A program made the translations under genes and the position numbers. From JBCCMQ01 sp039179985 (lineage in GTDB: Bacteria > Pseudomonadota > Alphaproteobacteria > Rhodobacterales > Rhodobacteraceae): a DNA stretch of 64,000 nt. Positions 17,868 through 28,112 of this stretch are shown here, piece after piece. A model generated the notes under the pieces. It worked only from the letters and a program-made list of their open reading frames with translations. It had not been told where the DNA came from and made no database searches. The DNA lies in the NCBI GenBank assembly GCA_039179985.1, contig JBCDED010000010.1, positions 1 to 64,000 on the forward strand, written 5' to 3'. Every line of letters begins with the position of its first letter. Position 1 is the stretch's first letter.

Positions 17868-17892
17868 CGCCACCTCTGGGTGGCGTTTTTTT
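17868..17892 (+). terminator. Rho-independent terminator after the amidase/aldolase pair
   Basis: A perfect 7-bp GC stem (CGCCACC at 17868-17874, GGTGGCG at 17879-17885) with a 4-base loop TCTG is followed immediately by seven T. It starts 4 bases after the stop codon. Confidence 0.9.
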
Positions 17893-18011
17893 GCCGGAAC
17901 GGCCTGGTCCAGAAGGCTGCGCGAAGAGACTGACATATTCCCACAAACCTGTTGTGGATACTTCATTCTGGTCTAAGTGTGTTACGCACATAAGATCTAG
18001 GGAGGATCACC

Positions 18012-18971
18012 ATGAAACTATTCAACCTTTTGGCGGCCGGAGCCATCATGGCCGTGTCGGCGCCCGCTGTGGCCCAGGAGCAGCTTTCGATTGCCACCGG
18101 CGGTACCGGCGGCGTCTACTTTCCCATGGGCGGCGGTCTGGCTGAAGTCATCAACAATCATGTGGACGGCTACGCCGCCACCGCCGAAGTCACCGGCGCT
18201 TCCGTCGAAAACATGGGCCTGATTGCCCGCGGCGACGCGGATATGGGGCTGGCACTGGCCGATACGGTCGCGCAGGCCTACGCAGGCACGGGCCGTTTTG
18301 AGGGTCAGCAACTGCCCATGATCCGCGGCCTTGCCTCGATGTATGCCAACATGATCCAGATTGTGACGCTGGAAGGGTCCGGCATCACCTCGATCGAGGA
18401 TCTCGCGGGCAAACGCGTGTCTGTCGGCGCCCCCGGTTCGGGCACCGAGGTCAATGCCGAGAAGGTCTTGCAGGCCAATGGTCTTAGCTACGACGACATT
18501 GACGAGCAGCGCCTGAACTTCAACGAGACGGCGGATGCTCTGGCGAACGGCGATATCGACGCAGGCTTCTGGTCGGTGGGTGCGCCGACCTCGTCGATCC
18601 TGAACCTCTCCACCACGCAGCCTATCGTGATGATCGAACTTACGGACGACCAGATTGCGGCGGCGCAGGCTGCGGAGCCGCTTTTTGCGCGGACCACACT
18701 GCCTGCGGGCACCTACGAAGGCGTGGGTGAAATTGCTGTGCTGGGTGTGCCGAACGTCTTGGCTGCCTCGTCGGAGATGAGCGATGATCTCGCTTATGCG
18801 ACCGTGAAGGCGATGTTTGAGAACATCGACGATCTGCGCGCGGTCCATCCGGCTGCAAATCAGACGACGGTAGACTTCACCCTTGCCGCGACGCCTGTGC
18901 CGCTTCACCCTGGCGCTCTGCGCTACTTTGAAGAAATCGGTGCCGAGATCCCGGATCGTCTTCGCCAGTGA
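18012..18971 (+). CDS. TAXI-family TRAP transporter substrate-binding protein
   Basis: Periplasmic receptor of a TRAP importer. The 319-residue precursor has a cleavable signal peptide (MKLFNLLAAGAIMAVSAPAV, cleaved near AQA/EQ). It then has the TAXI signature LSIATGGTGGVYFPMGGGLA, with VSVGAPGSGTEVNAE and DIDAGFWSVGAPTSSI further on. A GGGAGGA ribosome binding site precedes the ATG. It is followed by DUF1850 and a fused TRAP permease with overlapping codons, the standard three-gene TAXI operon. TAXI systems often take dicarboxylates or amino acids; the ligand here is unknown. Confidence 0.93.
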   Translation: MKLFNLLAAGAIMAVSAPAVAQEQLSIATGGTGGVYFPMGGGLAEVINNHVDGYAATAEVTGASVENMGLIARGDADMGLALADTVAQAYAGTGRFEGQQLPMIRGLASMYANMIQIVTLEGSGITSIEDLAGKRVSVGAPGSGTEVNAEKVLQANGLSYDDIDEQRLNFNETADALANGDIDAGFWSVGAPTSSILNLSTTQPIVMIELTDDQIAAAQAAEPLFARTTLPAGTYEGVGEIAVLGVPNVLAASSEMSDDLAYATVKAMFENIDDLRAVHPAANQTTVDFTLAATPVPLHPGALRYFEEIGAEIPDRLRQ

Positions 18972-19441
18972 TCCCGAAATCCGGAGGAGGGCTTTCGGCC
19001 CTCCTCTTTTGTCTCAGCCTTAGCGCCGCCGCGGCGGGCGATCTTGTCGCAACCGCAGAAGACGGCACCGAAATCGCACGTCTGCCGATGCCCGAGGGCG
19101 GGGGTTGGTGCGTTCTTTGGAACCATTCCGTACAGGGCTTTCCCGTTACCGATTGCTACGAGAACCGCAGCGGGCGCATGATCCTCGTGCGCTCGCACCA
19201 GCCCGACTTCGCGGCAGGGCTCGGTCATATCCCGGGACGCGGACGGCAGGTTTCGGACGGGCAGGGCGGATACTGGATCCTCGACATTGACGAGGCCGTG
19301 CCGGGCAATGCCTACATCCTGCGGCCGGGCCGGGGTAGCGTCGACCACCGGCTGCGTGTGGGCGAGACGACCGTGTCCCTGTCGAAGCCTGCCGCCCGTG
19401 CGCGCGTGCGCATCGAACTGACCGAGCACGAGAACCGATGA
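18968..19441 (+). CDS. DUF1850 domain protein of the TAXI-TRAP operon
   Basis: A 157-residue exported protein, starting at a GTG that overlaps the stop of the binding-protein gene (GTGA). It has a hydrophobic N-terminus (LSALLFCLSLSAAAAG) and the DUF1850 core WCVLWNHSVQGFPVTDCYEN, HQPDFAAGLGHIPGRG and AYILRPGRGSVDHRLR. DUF1850 proteins regularly sit between TAXI binding proteins and fused TRAP permeases and are thought to assist the transporter. Ends in an ATGA overlap with the permease. Confidence 0.85.
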   Translation: MIPKSGGGLSALLFCLSLSAAAAGDLVATAEDGTEIARLPMPEGGGWCVLWNHSVQGFPVTDCYENRSGRMILVRSHQPDFAAGLGHIPGRGRQVSDGQGGYWILDIDEAVPGNAYILRPGRGSVDHRLRVGETTVSLSKPAARARVRIELTEHENR

Positions 19442-21441
19442 CTGCCGAGATCGAGACCCCGCGGACCGAACGCCTGCAGCCCCGATTTGTGCTGGGCGCG
19501 ATCACAGTAATCGGGATCGCGCTGTCGTTGTTCCAACTCTACGCCGCGGGTGTGAAGCCGCTGGGGCTGTTTTACCAACGGCCCATTCATCTTGGCTTCA
19601 TCCTGGTTCTGGCGTTTCTGATTTACCCCGTCTGGGGCAAGTCGCGGTCGCGAGGTGTGTTGGGCTGGATCATCGACGGCACGCTGATCGCCTGTTCGGT
19701 CGTCGTGGGCGCGTGGTTACCCATCAACATCGACACGATTGCGAACCAGATCTTCCCTCGCAATGTAGATGTGGCCGTCGGTGTGCTGTCCATCATCGTC
19801 GTGCTCGAAGCTGCGCGCCGGGCGGTGGGTCTCGGAATGACGATCATCGGGGCCGTCTTCGTCGTTTACGCCTTTGCAGGAAGCCGGGGCGAGTTACCTT
19901 TTCTCGCCGACTGGATGCCGGGCATTTTGAACCACCGCGGCTATTCGCTGGAGCGGGTGGCAAGCCAGATGGTTCTGGGGGCCGAGGGCATTTTCGGCAT
20001 CCCGCTCGGGGTGGCGGCCACCTTCGTCTTCATCTTCGTTCTTTTTGGGGCATTTCTTGAAGTCACGGGTGCGGGTAAGTTCTTTATTGATCTCGCCTAT
20101 GCTGCCACGGGCCGCCAAAGAGGCGGTCCGGCCAAAGCCGCAGTGATCGCCAGCGCCAGCATGGGCTCCATTTCAGGATCGGCCATCGCAAACGTGGTCA
20201 CGACAGGGGCCTTCACGATCCCGCTGATGAAACGTCTGGGCTACCGCCCGGCGCAAGCCGGCGGGATCGAGGCCGCGGCCTCCACCGGCGGGCAGATCAT
20301 GCCGCCGCTGATGGGCGCGGGCGCGTTCCTGATGTCCGAGTTCACCCAGGTGCCCTATGTCGACATCGTTCTTGTCTCGATCTTCCCCGCCATTCTCTAC
20401 TTTGGCGCGGTCTATCTGCTGGTGCACATTTCGGCGGCCAAGCAGGGCCTGACGGGCCTTTCCGCTGAAGAATTGCCGAGCGTGCGGGCGGTGCTGGCGG
20501 GCGGCTGGCACTTCCTCTTGCCGCTGGTGGCGCTCGTTGCGCTGCTTGTCGCGGGCTATTCCCCAATGCGGGTGGGGTTCTATGCCATCCTGTCGATCAT
20601 TGCCGCCGCCGCGGCCCGCGCGCTTTGGACCTTCGCCGCGGGCGGACCGACTCTTGGCGGGTTTGTCGCGCTCTGCCGGCGGGGGGTGGATCTGACGCTT
20701 CAGGCACTGGAACTGGGCGCGCGCAATGCCGTTGCCGTGTCCATGGCCTGCGCGGTCGCCGGTATCATCGTGGGGGTCGTGGGCCTGACCGGCCTGGGGC
20801 TGAAATTCTCGGCCATGATGATTGCGTTTTCCGGCGGCAATCTTCTGTTCGCGCTTATCCTCGTGGTCATTGCCAGCCTGATCCTCGGGATGGGACTGCC
20901 AGTGACGGCGGCTTACATTGTTCTGATCATCCTCGTCGGACCGGCTCTGACGCAGGAGTTCGGCATTCCGATCCTGATCGCGCATCTTGTCGTCTTCTGG
21001 TACTCGCAGGACAGCAACGTGACGCCACCCGTTGCGCTCGCGGGTTTCGCGGGGGCGGCCATTGCCGGGTCGAAACCGATGGAAACCAGCGTCCAGGCGT
21101 GGAAGTTCGCCAAAGGCCTCTACCTCGTGCCCCTCTTCATGGTCTTCAACCAAGAGATCATTCTTGGCGGTCCGGTGCCTGTGGTCCTGTGGAGCAGCGC
21201 AATTGCGATCGTCGCAATCGTGGGTTTTGCCGCTGCGCTGGAGGGCTATCTCTGGCGGCCGATCGCCCTCTGGCAGCGCGTGCTCATCGTTCCCGCGGTC
21301 ATTGCGGTCTTCTGGCCGTCCTTCGGCCTGGAAGCGGCTGGCGCGGGTCTGATCGTGCTGATCCTGGGCATGAACTGGTGGCAGAACGGAACGTCCGTCT
21401 CTTCAGCGACGCCGGGGCCATTGGGGGATCCGACGGAGTAA
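19438..21441 (+). CDS. TRAP transporter permease, 4TM/12TM fusion
   Basis: Inner-membrane ion-coupled permease of 667 residues in which the small (DctQ-like, ~first 4 helices) and large (DctM-like) subunits are fused, as in TAXI systems. Visible family blocks are SASMGSISGSAIANVVTTGA, IEAAASTGGQIMPPLMGAGA, GLGLKFSAMMIAFSGGNLLF and ILGMGLPVTAAYI. It is the last gene of the operon with the TAXI receptor. The partly decayed dctM upstream is unrelated to this intact copy. Confidence 0.93.
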   Translation: MTAEIETPRTERLQPRFVLGAITVIGIALSLFQLYAAGVKPLGLFYQRPIHLGFILVLAFLIYPVWGKSRSRGVLGWIIDGTLIACSVVVGAWLPINIDTIANQIFPRNVDVAVGVLSIIVVLEAARRAVGLGMTIIGAVFVVYAFAGSRGELPFLADWMPGILNHRGYSLERVASQMVLGAEGIFGIPLGVAATFVFIFVLFGAFLEVTGAGKFFIDLAYAATGRQRGGPAKAAVIASASMGSISGSAIANVVTTGAFTIPLMKRLGYRPAQAGGIEAAASTGGQIMPPLMGAGAFLMSEFTQVPYVDIVLVSIFPAILYFGAVYLLVHISAAKQGLTGLSAEELPSVRAVLAGGWHFLLPLVALVALLVAGYSPMRVGFYAILSIIAAAAARALWTFAAGGPTLGGFVALCRRGVDLTLQALELGARNAVAVSMACAVAGIIVGVVGLTGLGLKFSAMMIAFSGGNLLFALILVVIASLILGMGLPVTAAYIVLIILVGPALTQEFGIPILIAHLVVFWYSQDSNVTPPVALAGFAGAAIAGSKPMETSVQAWKFAKGLYLVPLFMVFNQEIILGGPVPVVLWSSAIAIVAIVGFAAALEGYLWRPIALWQRVLIVPAVIAVFWPSFGLEAAGAGLIVLILGMNWWQNGTSVSSATPGPLGDPTE

Positions 21442-21465
21442 TCGCTCGGCTATGGGCCTGGCTGC

Positions 21466-22101
21466 CTAACTCTTCCGCAGCAGGTGCATGATGGTTTCGA
21501 TGTTGAACGCCAGCCGGGCGTCGAGCGCTTGTTTTGTCATGTAGTCGCGTTCGAACAGGATTTCGCCTGAAAAGCGGTTGGTCAGATAGTAATAGCCAAT
21601 GGCTGCGATTGTAATGTTGAGCTGACCGGCATCGATGCCGGGGCGGAAGAGGCCGGCGGCAACCCCCCGGTCAAGGATGCCCTGGATCATCGCGACGTAT
21701 CTTCTGCTGGCCTCCACAACCCTCTGGGAGCTCTTAAGGTGCTTGCCCTGGTGCAGGTTGGCGCTATTGACCAGCCGGATAAACTCCGGGTTCGCGAGGT
21801 AGTAGTCCCAGGTGAACTTGATCAGGGTCTCCATCGCTTCATCGGGCGGCAGGTCGTCGAGTTGGAGGTCCTGTTCGGCGGTCCGGATCGAGAGATAGGC
21901 GTCTTCGAGGACGGCGGCGAAGAGCTCTTCTTTGTTCCCGAAGTAGTGGTAGATCATGCGTTTGTTGGCTTGCGCCTTTTCCGCGATCTCATCCACGCGG
22001 GCGCCCCCGAGCCCTAACCGGGCGAACTCTGCTTTCGCGGCCGAGAGGATCCGCGATTTCGTTGCATCTGCGTCGCGTGTCCGGGCCTTAGTGGTTTGCA
22101 T
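21466..22101 (-). CDS. TetR/AcrR-family transcriptional regulator of the catabolic island
   Basis: A 211-residue repressor-type protein. The N-terminal helix-turn-helix reads SRILSAAKAEFARLGLGGAR, VDEIAEKAQANKRMIYHYFG and NKEELFAAVL. The C-terminal ~150 residues form a TetR ligand-binding domain. It is divergent from the ribose-type ABC operon. The shared 236-base intergenic region carries one copy of the palindrome GTAACYNNNNRGTTAC; five more copies lie in front of other catabolic genes between 32.7 and 41.2 kb. I infer that this protein binds them. The inducer is unknown; a CoA ester or the imported compound is plausible. Confidence 0.88.
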   Translation of the reverse strand: MQTTKARTRDADATKSRILSAAKAEFARLGLGGARVDEIAEKAQANKRMIYHYFGNKEELFAAVLEDAYLSIRTAEQDLQLDDLPPDEAMETLIKFTWDYYLANPEFIRLVNSANLHQGKHLKSSQRVVEASRRYVAMIQGILDRGVAAGLFRPGIDAGQLNITIAAIGYYYLTNRFSGEILFERDYMTKQALDARLAFNIETIMHLLRKS

Positions 22102-22189
22102 TCATCCATCCTGATCGCGTGCCAGCGCCACCACAGGGGCTGCCCAGCGGCCTGCCTCTGCGTGCCTGTATAGACAGACCATAACTCAC

Positions 22190-22232
22190 TTGACAGGCAA
22201 AAGACAGTGAAAGTAACTAACTAGTGGGTTAC
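22190..22232 (+). promoter_or_regulatory. Promoter region with TetR-type operator before the first ABC operon
   Basis: A perfect -35 hexamer TTGACA at 22190-22195 is followed by the operator CTAACTAGTGGGTTAC at 22217-22232, which matches GTAACYNNNNRGTTAC at 11 of 12 specified positions. A GTAACT half-site at 22213 overlaps its left end. The -10 is not clear; the operator would cover it. Bases 22233-22337 are the untranslated leader and contain a short GGGGCGGTGGCCCC hairpin. Confidence 0.65.
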
Positions 22233-22337
22233 ATCGCGAATCTGCGGTGTCGACGCGCGGTACGGGGGTGTGCCCGCACCAGTCAAAAAAGGGGCGGTGG
22301 CCCCGACAGGGAAGATGTGGAATCAGGGAGGAAGCCC

Positions 22338-23447
22338 ATGTCATTCATCAAAAAATTTGTCGAAGCCGAGATGGTGTCGCGGAGGAACTTTTTACTGGCG
22401 TCCGCCTACGGCGTGTCAGGCGTTGCCGCAGCGCGCATGTTCGGCCCTTCGCCGGTTATGGCTGCGAACTACGCAAACCCGACGGTGGCCTGGAGCTACC
22501 GCAACCGCACGAACCCCTACTGGAACGAAATCGTTTCGGGTGGCGAGGCTTTCATGGATGCCCAAGGCCTTGGCAAGGACGCAATGGTGCACCTGATCAA
22601 CGAAGGCTCGTCTGAAAAGTCGCTGGCCGATGTGAAGGCCCTGCTTGCAAAGAGCAACGGTGAACTGGCACTGGCCATCGACACTAACGACGCCCCGAAC
22701 GCGCGCCCCGTCGTAGAAGCGGTGGCCGAGGCGGGCGGTTATGTCTCCACGATCTGGAACAAGACCGACGATCTGCACCCCTGGGATTTCGGCGACAACT
22801 ACGTCAGCCACATGACCTGGTCCGACGAGGGTCCGGCAGAACAGACCGCGCGCATCCTGCTTGACGCCATGGGCGGCAAGGGCGGCGTTGTGCATCTGGG
22901 CGGCATCGCCTCGAACAACCCCGCCATCGAGCGCCTGAACGGCCTGAAGAACGCCCTGAACGATTACCCGGACGTGGAACTGCTTGATGCACAGCCCGCC
23001 GACTGGGATACGCAGAAAGCCAATCAGGTGATGGCCGGTTTCATCACGCGCTATGGCGACGAGATCACTGGCGTGCACTGCGCCAACGACACAATCGGAT
23101 ACGGCGTCCTTGAAGCCCTGCGTGCCGAGGGCATGGACATTCCGATTGTGACCTATGACGGCAACCCGCAGGCGGTCGATCTGGTCCGCGACGGGCGTAT
23201 CCTTGCGACCGTCTTTACAAATCCGCATTGGGGCGGAGGCATCACGGCAGCGCTGGCCTATCACGCGGCGATCGGCACCTTCAAACCCTCCGAAGAGCCC
23301 GAAGCACACCGCGAATTCTACGGTCCGACCATCATGGTCACGCCGGAAGATGCGGCCGAATTCAAGGCCAGCTACCTCGAAAACGTCCCGACCTACGACT
23401 GGACCGATTTCTGGGGGCCGACGAACGGCCAGATTATGTACAAGTAA
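22338..23447 (+). CDS. Ribose-type ABC transporter substrate-binding protein (Tat-exported)
   Basis: Periplasmic receptor of 369 residues in the Peripla_BP_4 (ribose/autoinducer-like) family. The N-terminus carries a twin-arginine motif (SRRNFLL, residues 14-20) before a hydrophobic stretch, so export by Tat is likely. The core has YRNRTNPYWNEIVSGGEAF, LALAIDTNDAPNARPVVEAV and VHCANDTIGYGVLEALRAEG. AGGGAGGAAG precedes the ATG. It leads an operon with two permeases and an ATPase, separated from them by a UUCG-loop hairpin that could keep receptor levels higher. The ligand is probably a sugar or polyol. Confidence 0.9.
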   Translation: MSFIKKFVEAEMVSRRNFLLASAYGVSGVAAARMFGPSPVMAANYANPTVAWSYRNRTNPYWNEIVSGGEAFMDAQGLGKDAMVHLINEGSSEKSLADVKALLAKSNGELALAIDTNDAPNARPVVEAVAEAGGYVSTIWNKTDDLHPWDFGDNYVSHMTWSDEGPAEQTARILLDAMGGKGGVVHLGGIASNNPAIERLNGLKNALNDYPDVELLDAQPADWDTQKANQVMAGFITRYGDEITGVHCANDTIGYGVLEALRAEGMDIPIVTYDGNPQAVDLVRDGRILATVFTNPHWGGGITAALAYHAAIGTFKPSEEPEAHREFYGPTIMVTPEDAAEFKASYLENVPTYDWTDFWGPTNGQIMYK

Positions 23448-23488
23448 CCTCCCGGAGGTTGGTCGCGCTTCGGCGCGGCCAGCCTTTT
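23446..23488 (+). terminator. Intercistronic hairpins (partial terminator) after the binding-protein gene
   Basis: Two hairpins in tandem. AACCTC-CCG-GAGGTT (23446-23460) starts within the stop codon. Next is GGTCGCGC-TTCG-GCGCGGCC (23461-23480), whose loop is the very stable C(UUCG)G, followed shortly by five T (23484-23488). It probably terminates part of the transcripts or protects the receptor mRNA end. Confidence 0.65.
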
Positions 23489-23551
23489 TCTGGGTGGCGC
23501 GCGTGCCTTTGTGAGGCTGGCGCCCGAGCATTTTTCGACAGGACCAAAGCC

Positions 23552-24589
23552 ATGTCTGAGATGAGCGTCGCGGCACGTCCGCCCCTCATGACCCGTGAGC
23601 AGATTATCAAATGGGCGCCGCTTCTTGTGCTCGTGTTCCTGGTTCTGTTGTTTCCGGTTTTTGAATGGCTCGAAGACTTTCGCGAGGGCAAGGACCACAT
23701 CTACCTTCTGGACTCACGGTTCTTCTCGATCCGGAACGCGGCACGGATCGCTGTGGCCGCCACGCCCGCGTTAATGGTGGCGATTGGCGTCACCTTCATC
23801 ATCATCATGGGCTCGATTGACCTGTCGATGGAAGGCACGGTCTCGGTCAGTGCGGTGATCTTCGCCTTTGCTTTCCTTGCGCTCGGCGGCACGTTGGCAA
23901 GCTGGGCCTGGCTGGCCATTCCGCTGGCGCTGTTGGTCGGGGCGGCCTTGGGTTTCATCAACGGGCTTGTGCACGTGAAGCTGAAGATACCGTCCTTTAT
24001 GGCATCACTGGCCATGGGTTTTGTGGGCACGGGCTTTGCGCTGCTTCTAACAGGGGGAGACAGGATCCGGGTGGAGGACGAGCTCTTCCGGTCGCTTCTC
24101 ACCGTGCGGTGGTTCAACTTCCCGATCATGTGCTACGTGGCGCTCTTGGCGCTCTTGGTGGCGTGGTTCATTCAGTCGCGCACCACGCTTGGTCGGAACT
24201 TCTATGCCGTGGGCGGGGGCGAGGAACTGGCGCTGGCCAGCGGCCTCAACGTCAGCCGTGTACGCATCATGGGCTTCACGCTGGCCGGGGTCTTTTTCGC
24301 CATCGGCGCGCTTATGGCCGTCGGACGGATCGGGATCGCCGAGACCGCGACGGGCAACAACTTCATGTTCGTCTCGATCACCTCTGTCGTTGTCGGAGGC
24401 ACGGCGCTCTGGGGGGGTATCGGCGGTGTCTGGAACACGCTGGTGGGCGTTTTGATCGTCAATGTGATCAACAACGGCATGGTTGTGATCGGGCTGCCAA
24501 ACTGGCTGCAGGATGCCGTGCTCGGGCTTCTGGTGATCGTCGCGGTGGTGCTCTCGACGGACCGTAAGTCGATCAGTTTCGTAAAGTAG
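23552..24589 (+). CDS. ABC transporter permease (ribose/monosaccharide type)
   Basis: Inner-membrane permease of 345 residues in the BPD_transp_2 (RbsC-like) family. Membrane segments start at WAPLLVLVFLVLLFPVF. Family blocks are GVTFIIIMGSIDLSMEG, LKIPSFMASLAMGFVG, GLNVSRVRIMGFTLAG and VVVGGTALWGGIGGVWNT. The ATG at 23552 follows AGGACC. It is one of two permeases in the operon; the other follows the ATPase gene. Confidence 0.9.
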   Translation: MSEMSVAARPPLMTREQIIKWAPLLVLVFLVLLFPVFEWLEDFREGKDHIYLLDSRFFSIRNAARIAVAATPALMVAIGVTFIIIMGSIDLSMEGTVSVSAVIFAFAFLALGGTLASWAWLAIPLALLVGAALGFINGLVHVKLKIPSFMASLAMGFVGTGFALLLTGGDRIRVEDELFRSLLTVRWFNFPIMCYVALLALLVAWFIQSRTTLGRNFYAVGGGEELALASGLNVSRVRIMGFTLAGVFFAIGALMAVGRIGIAETATGNNFMFVSITSVVVGGTALWGGIGGVWNTLVGVLIVNVINNGMVVIGLPNWLQDAVLGLLVIVAVVLSTDRKSISFVK

Positions 24590-24599
24590 GGGCTGGCGC

Positions 24600-26105
<1,506 letters not shown>

Positions 26106-26116
26106 GGGGCAGGTCC

Positions 26117-27055
26117 ATGGAACGTCTCAAGCCACATCTGCCCTGGATAACACTTGTCGTCCTTGCGCTGGCCGTGGGTGCGGTCAATCCGAGCTTTTTC
26201 AACCCGTCCGGGCTGATCCTTCTGATGGCGGATATCGTGCCGCTCTTCATCATGGCGCTCGGGATGACTTTCGCGATCTACATCGGCGGGATCGATCTGA
26301 GCGTGCAGCAACTCGCGAATATGGTCACGGTCATCGCGACAGTCTACCTTGCCACGCTCGGCGCCGGGGTCGCGCTTGTGGCAATCCTTTCCGGACTGAT
26401 CTTCGGGGCGATCTCGGGTTTCGTGACCACGCGGCTCTATGTGCCGTCCTTTGTCTCGACGTTGGCCATGGGCTTTGTCGCACTGTCGGTGGCCAAATGG
26501 CTTTCGGGGCAGCGCGCCCTCTACATGGATGCAACGATGCGCGACAAGAGCTTTGGCTGGATGTTTGGCAATACTGCAGGCATTCCCCATGAACTGGCCA
26601 TCGCCGCCCTATTGCTGGTGATCGCGTGGGTCCTGCAGACGCGCACGACCTTCGGGCGCAGCCTCAAGGCCGTGGGGGCGGGCGAACTGGCGGCGGTTGC
26701 TTCGGGCGTGAATGTCGACCGGGTCAAGATCATGGCCTTCGCCATCTCGGGCGCCTTCGCGGCAATTGCGGGGCTGATGTTCTCGGTTAAGCTGTCGGGC
26801 GGGGACGCGAACCTTGCCAATGGCTTTCTACTTCTGGCGATCGTTGCTGTGCTGGTGGGCGGGACGCCCTTGACGGGGGGCGTTGGCGGCGTGCTGAACA
26901 CGGCCATCGGAACGCTGATCGTTATGGTGATCCGGGCGGCTATGGTCTACCTCGAAATCGACGCCACGCAGCAGCAGATGGTTTTTGGCATTGTGCTGAT
27001 TGCGGCCATCGCCCTGACTATTGACCGCTCGAAACTGCGCGGTGTGGTCAAATGA
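26117..27055 (+). CDS. ABC transporter permease (ribose/monosaccharide type)
   Basis: Second inner-membrane permease of the first importer, 312 residues, same family as the 23552 gene. Blocks include GMTFAIYIGGIDLSVQQLA, LYVPSFVSTLAMGFVAL, GVNVDRVKIMAFAISGAFAA and AVLVGGTPLTGGVGGVLNT. GAGGGGCAGG precedes the ATG. It overlaps the following dehydrogenase gene by 4 bases (ATGA), tying catabolism to uptake. Confidence 0.9.
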   Translation: MERLKPHLPWITLVVLALAVGAVNPSFFNPSGLILLMADIVPLFIMALGMTFAIYIGGIDLSVQQLANMVTVIATVYLATLGAGVALVAILSGLIFGAISGFVTTRLYVPSFVSTLAMGFVALSVAKWLSGQRALYMDATMRDKSFGWMFGNTAGIPHELAIAALLLVIAWVLQTRTTFGRSLKAVGAGELAAVASGVNVDRVKIMAFAISGAFAAIAGLMFSVKLSGGDANLANGFLLLAIVAVLVGGTPLTGGVGGVLNTAIGTLIVMVIRAAMVYLEIDATQQQMVFGIVLIAAIALTIDRSKLRGVVK

Positions 27056-28102
27056 GGATGCGCGCGGCATATCTGGTCGAACCCCACCGGTTCGACCTGC
27101 GTGAGGTGCCGCGGCCCGAGCCCGGCCCGGATGACGCGCTGATCCGCATCGCGCGCACCGGCATCTGTGGCACGGACATCCATATCTTTCACGGCTCCTA
27201 CGCCGCCGAAAGCCTGCCGATGATCCCGGGGCACGAATTCACCGGCCATGTGGCCGGCTGGGGTCGGGATGTGACCGGACTGACCGAGGGCCAGCCGGTG
27301 GTCGTGGACATGAACATCGGCTGCGGTCGGTGCTACTGGTGCCGCCGGAACGAGGTGCTGAACTGTCCCGAGGTGCGCCAGGTGGGCATCACAATGGACG
27401 GCGCCTTTGCAGACTATATCGCCGTGCCAGCGCGCCTTGTGATCCCGGCGCCCCGGACCGTGCCCGAGGAGGTGCTGGCGCTGACAGAACCCCTGGCTTG
27501 CGTGGTCCGCGCGGCGCGCAAGGCGCAGGTCACCTTTGGCCAGTCGGTGGTCGTGATCGGCGCAGGGCCCATCGGCAACCTCCATGTCCAGCTTCTGCGC
27601 ACCATTGGCGCGGCCCCCATCATCGTCACCGATGTCAGTCCAGGGCGTCTGGCAATGGCGCCTGCGGACTACGCGGTCCTGCCCGACGCCCTGGAAGAGA
27701 CTGTGCTGCAGGCCACCGACGGGCGCGGCGCCGATATCGTGATTGAGAGCGTGGGGAACCTTGCGCTTTACAGACAGGCGCAGCGGCTCATGCGCAAAGG
27801 CGGGCATCTGGCCGTTTTCGGGCTGACGGGCGCGGGGGAGACGCTGCCCGTGGATATCCTTCGCGGGGGAGACGCTGCCCGTGGATATCCTTCAGACAAT
27901 CCTGACCGAGACCTCGCTCAAAGGTTCCGTTGCGGGGATTGGGCAGGACATGCACGACGCTCTGACCCTCCTGAGCTACGGCCGCATCGAGACAGAGCCT
28001 TTTCTGGGCGCGGACTACGGGCTCGACAACATTCAAGCGGCCTTCGACAGTTTTGCCGAGCGGCCCCAGAACCTCAAAACCCAGATTGTGATGCATGCGT
28101 AA
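27052..28102 (+). pseudogene. Zinc-dependent alcohol dehydrogenase, frameshifted by a 31-bp tandem duplication
   Basis: Medium-chain dehydrogenase of about 340 residues. The catalytic-zinc Cys is in ARTGICGTDIHIFHG, with GHE in IPGHEFTGHV. Structural-zinc cysteines lie in IGCGRCYWCRRNEVLNC, and the NAD loop is VVVIGAGPIGNLHV. At residue ~270 a 31-bp unit (starting GCGGGGGAGACGCTG) occurs twice, at 27832-27862 and 27863-27893. This shifts the frame; the altered frame runs on to 28221 without homology. Removing one copy restores VDILQTILTETSLKGSVAGI and the normal C-terminus ending at the TAA at 28102, 10 bases before the cupin gene. As written the protein loses its last ~70 residues. Confidence 0.85.
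27832..27893 (+). repeat. 31-bp perfect tandem duplication
   Basis: Two identical adjacent 31-base copies, 27832-27862 and 27863-27893, inside the alcohol dehydrogenase gene. Since 31 is not a multiple of three, the second copy shifts the frame. Deletion by slippage would restore it. Confidence 0.95.
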
Positions 28103-28112
28103 GGAGGATGCC

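Noticed and set aside
20173..21153. 326-residue open frame opposite the TRAP permease
   Set aside because: Shadow frame rich in His/Asp/Arg; the plus strand encodes clear TRAP motifs.
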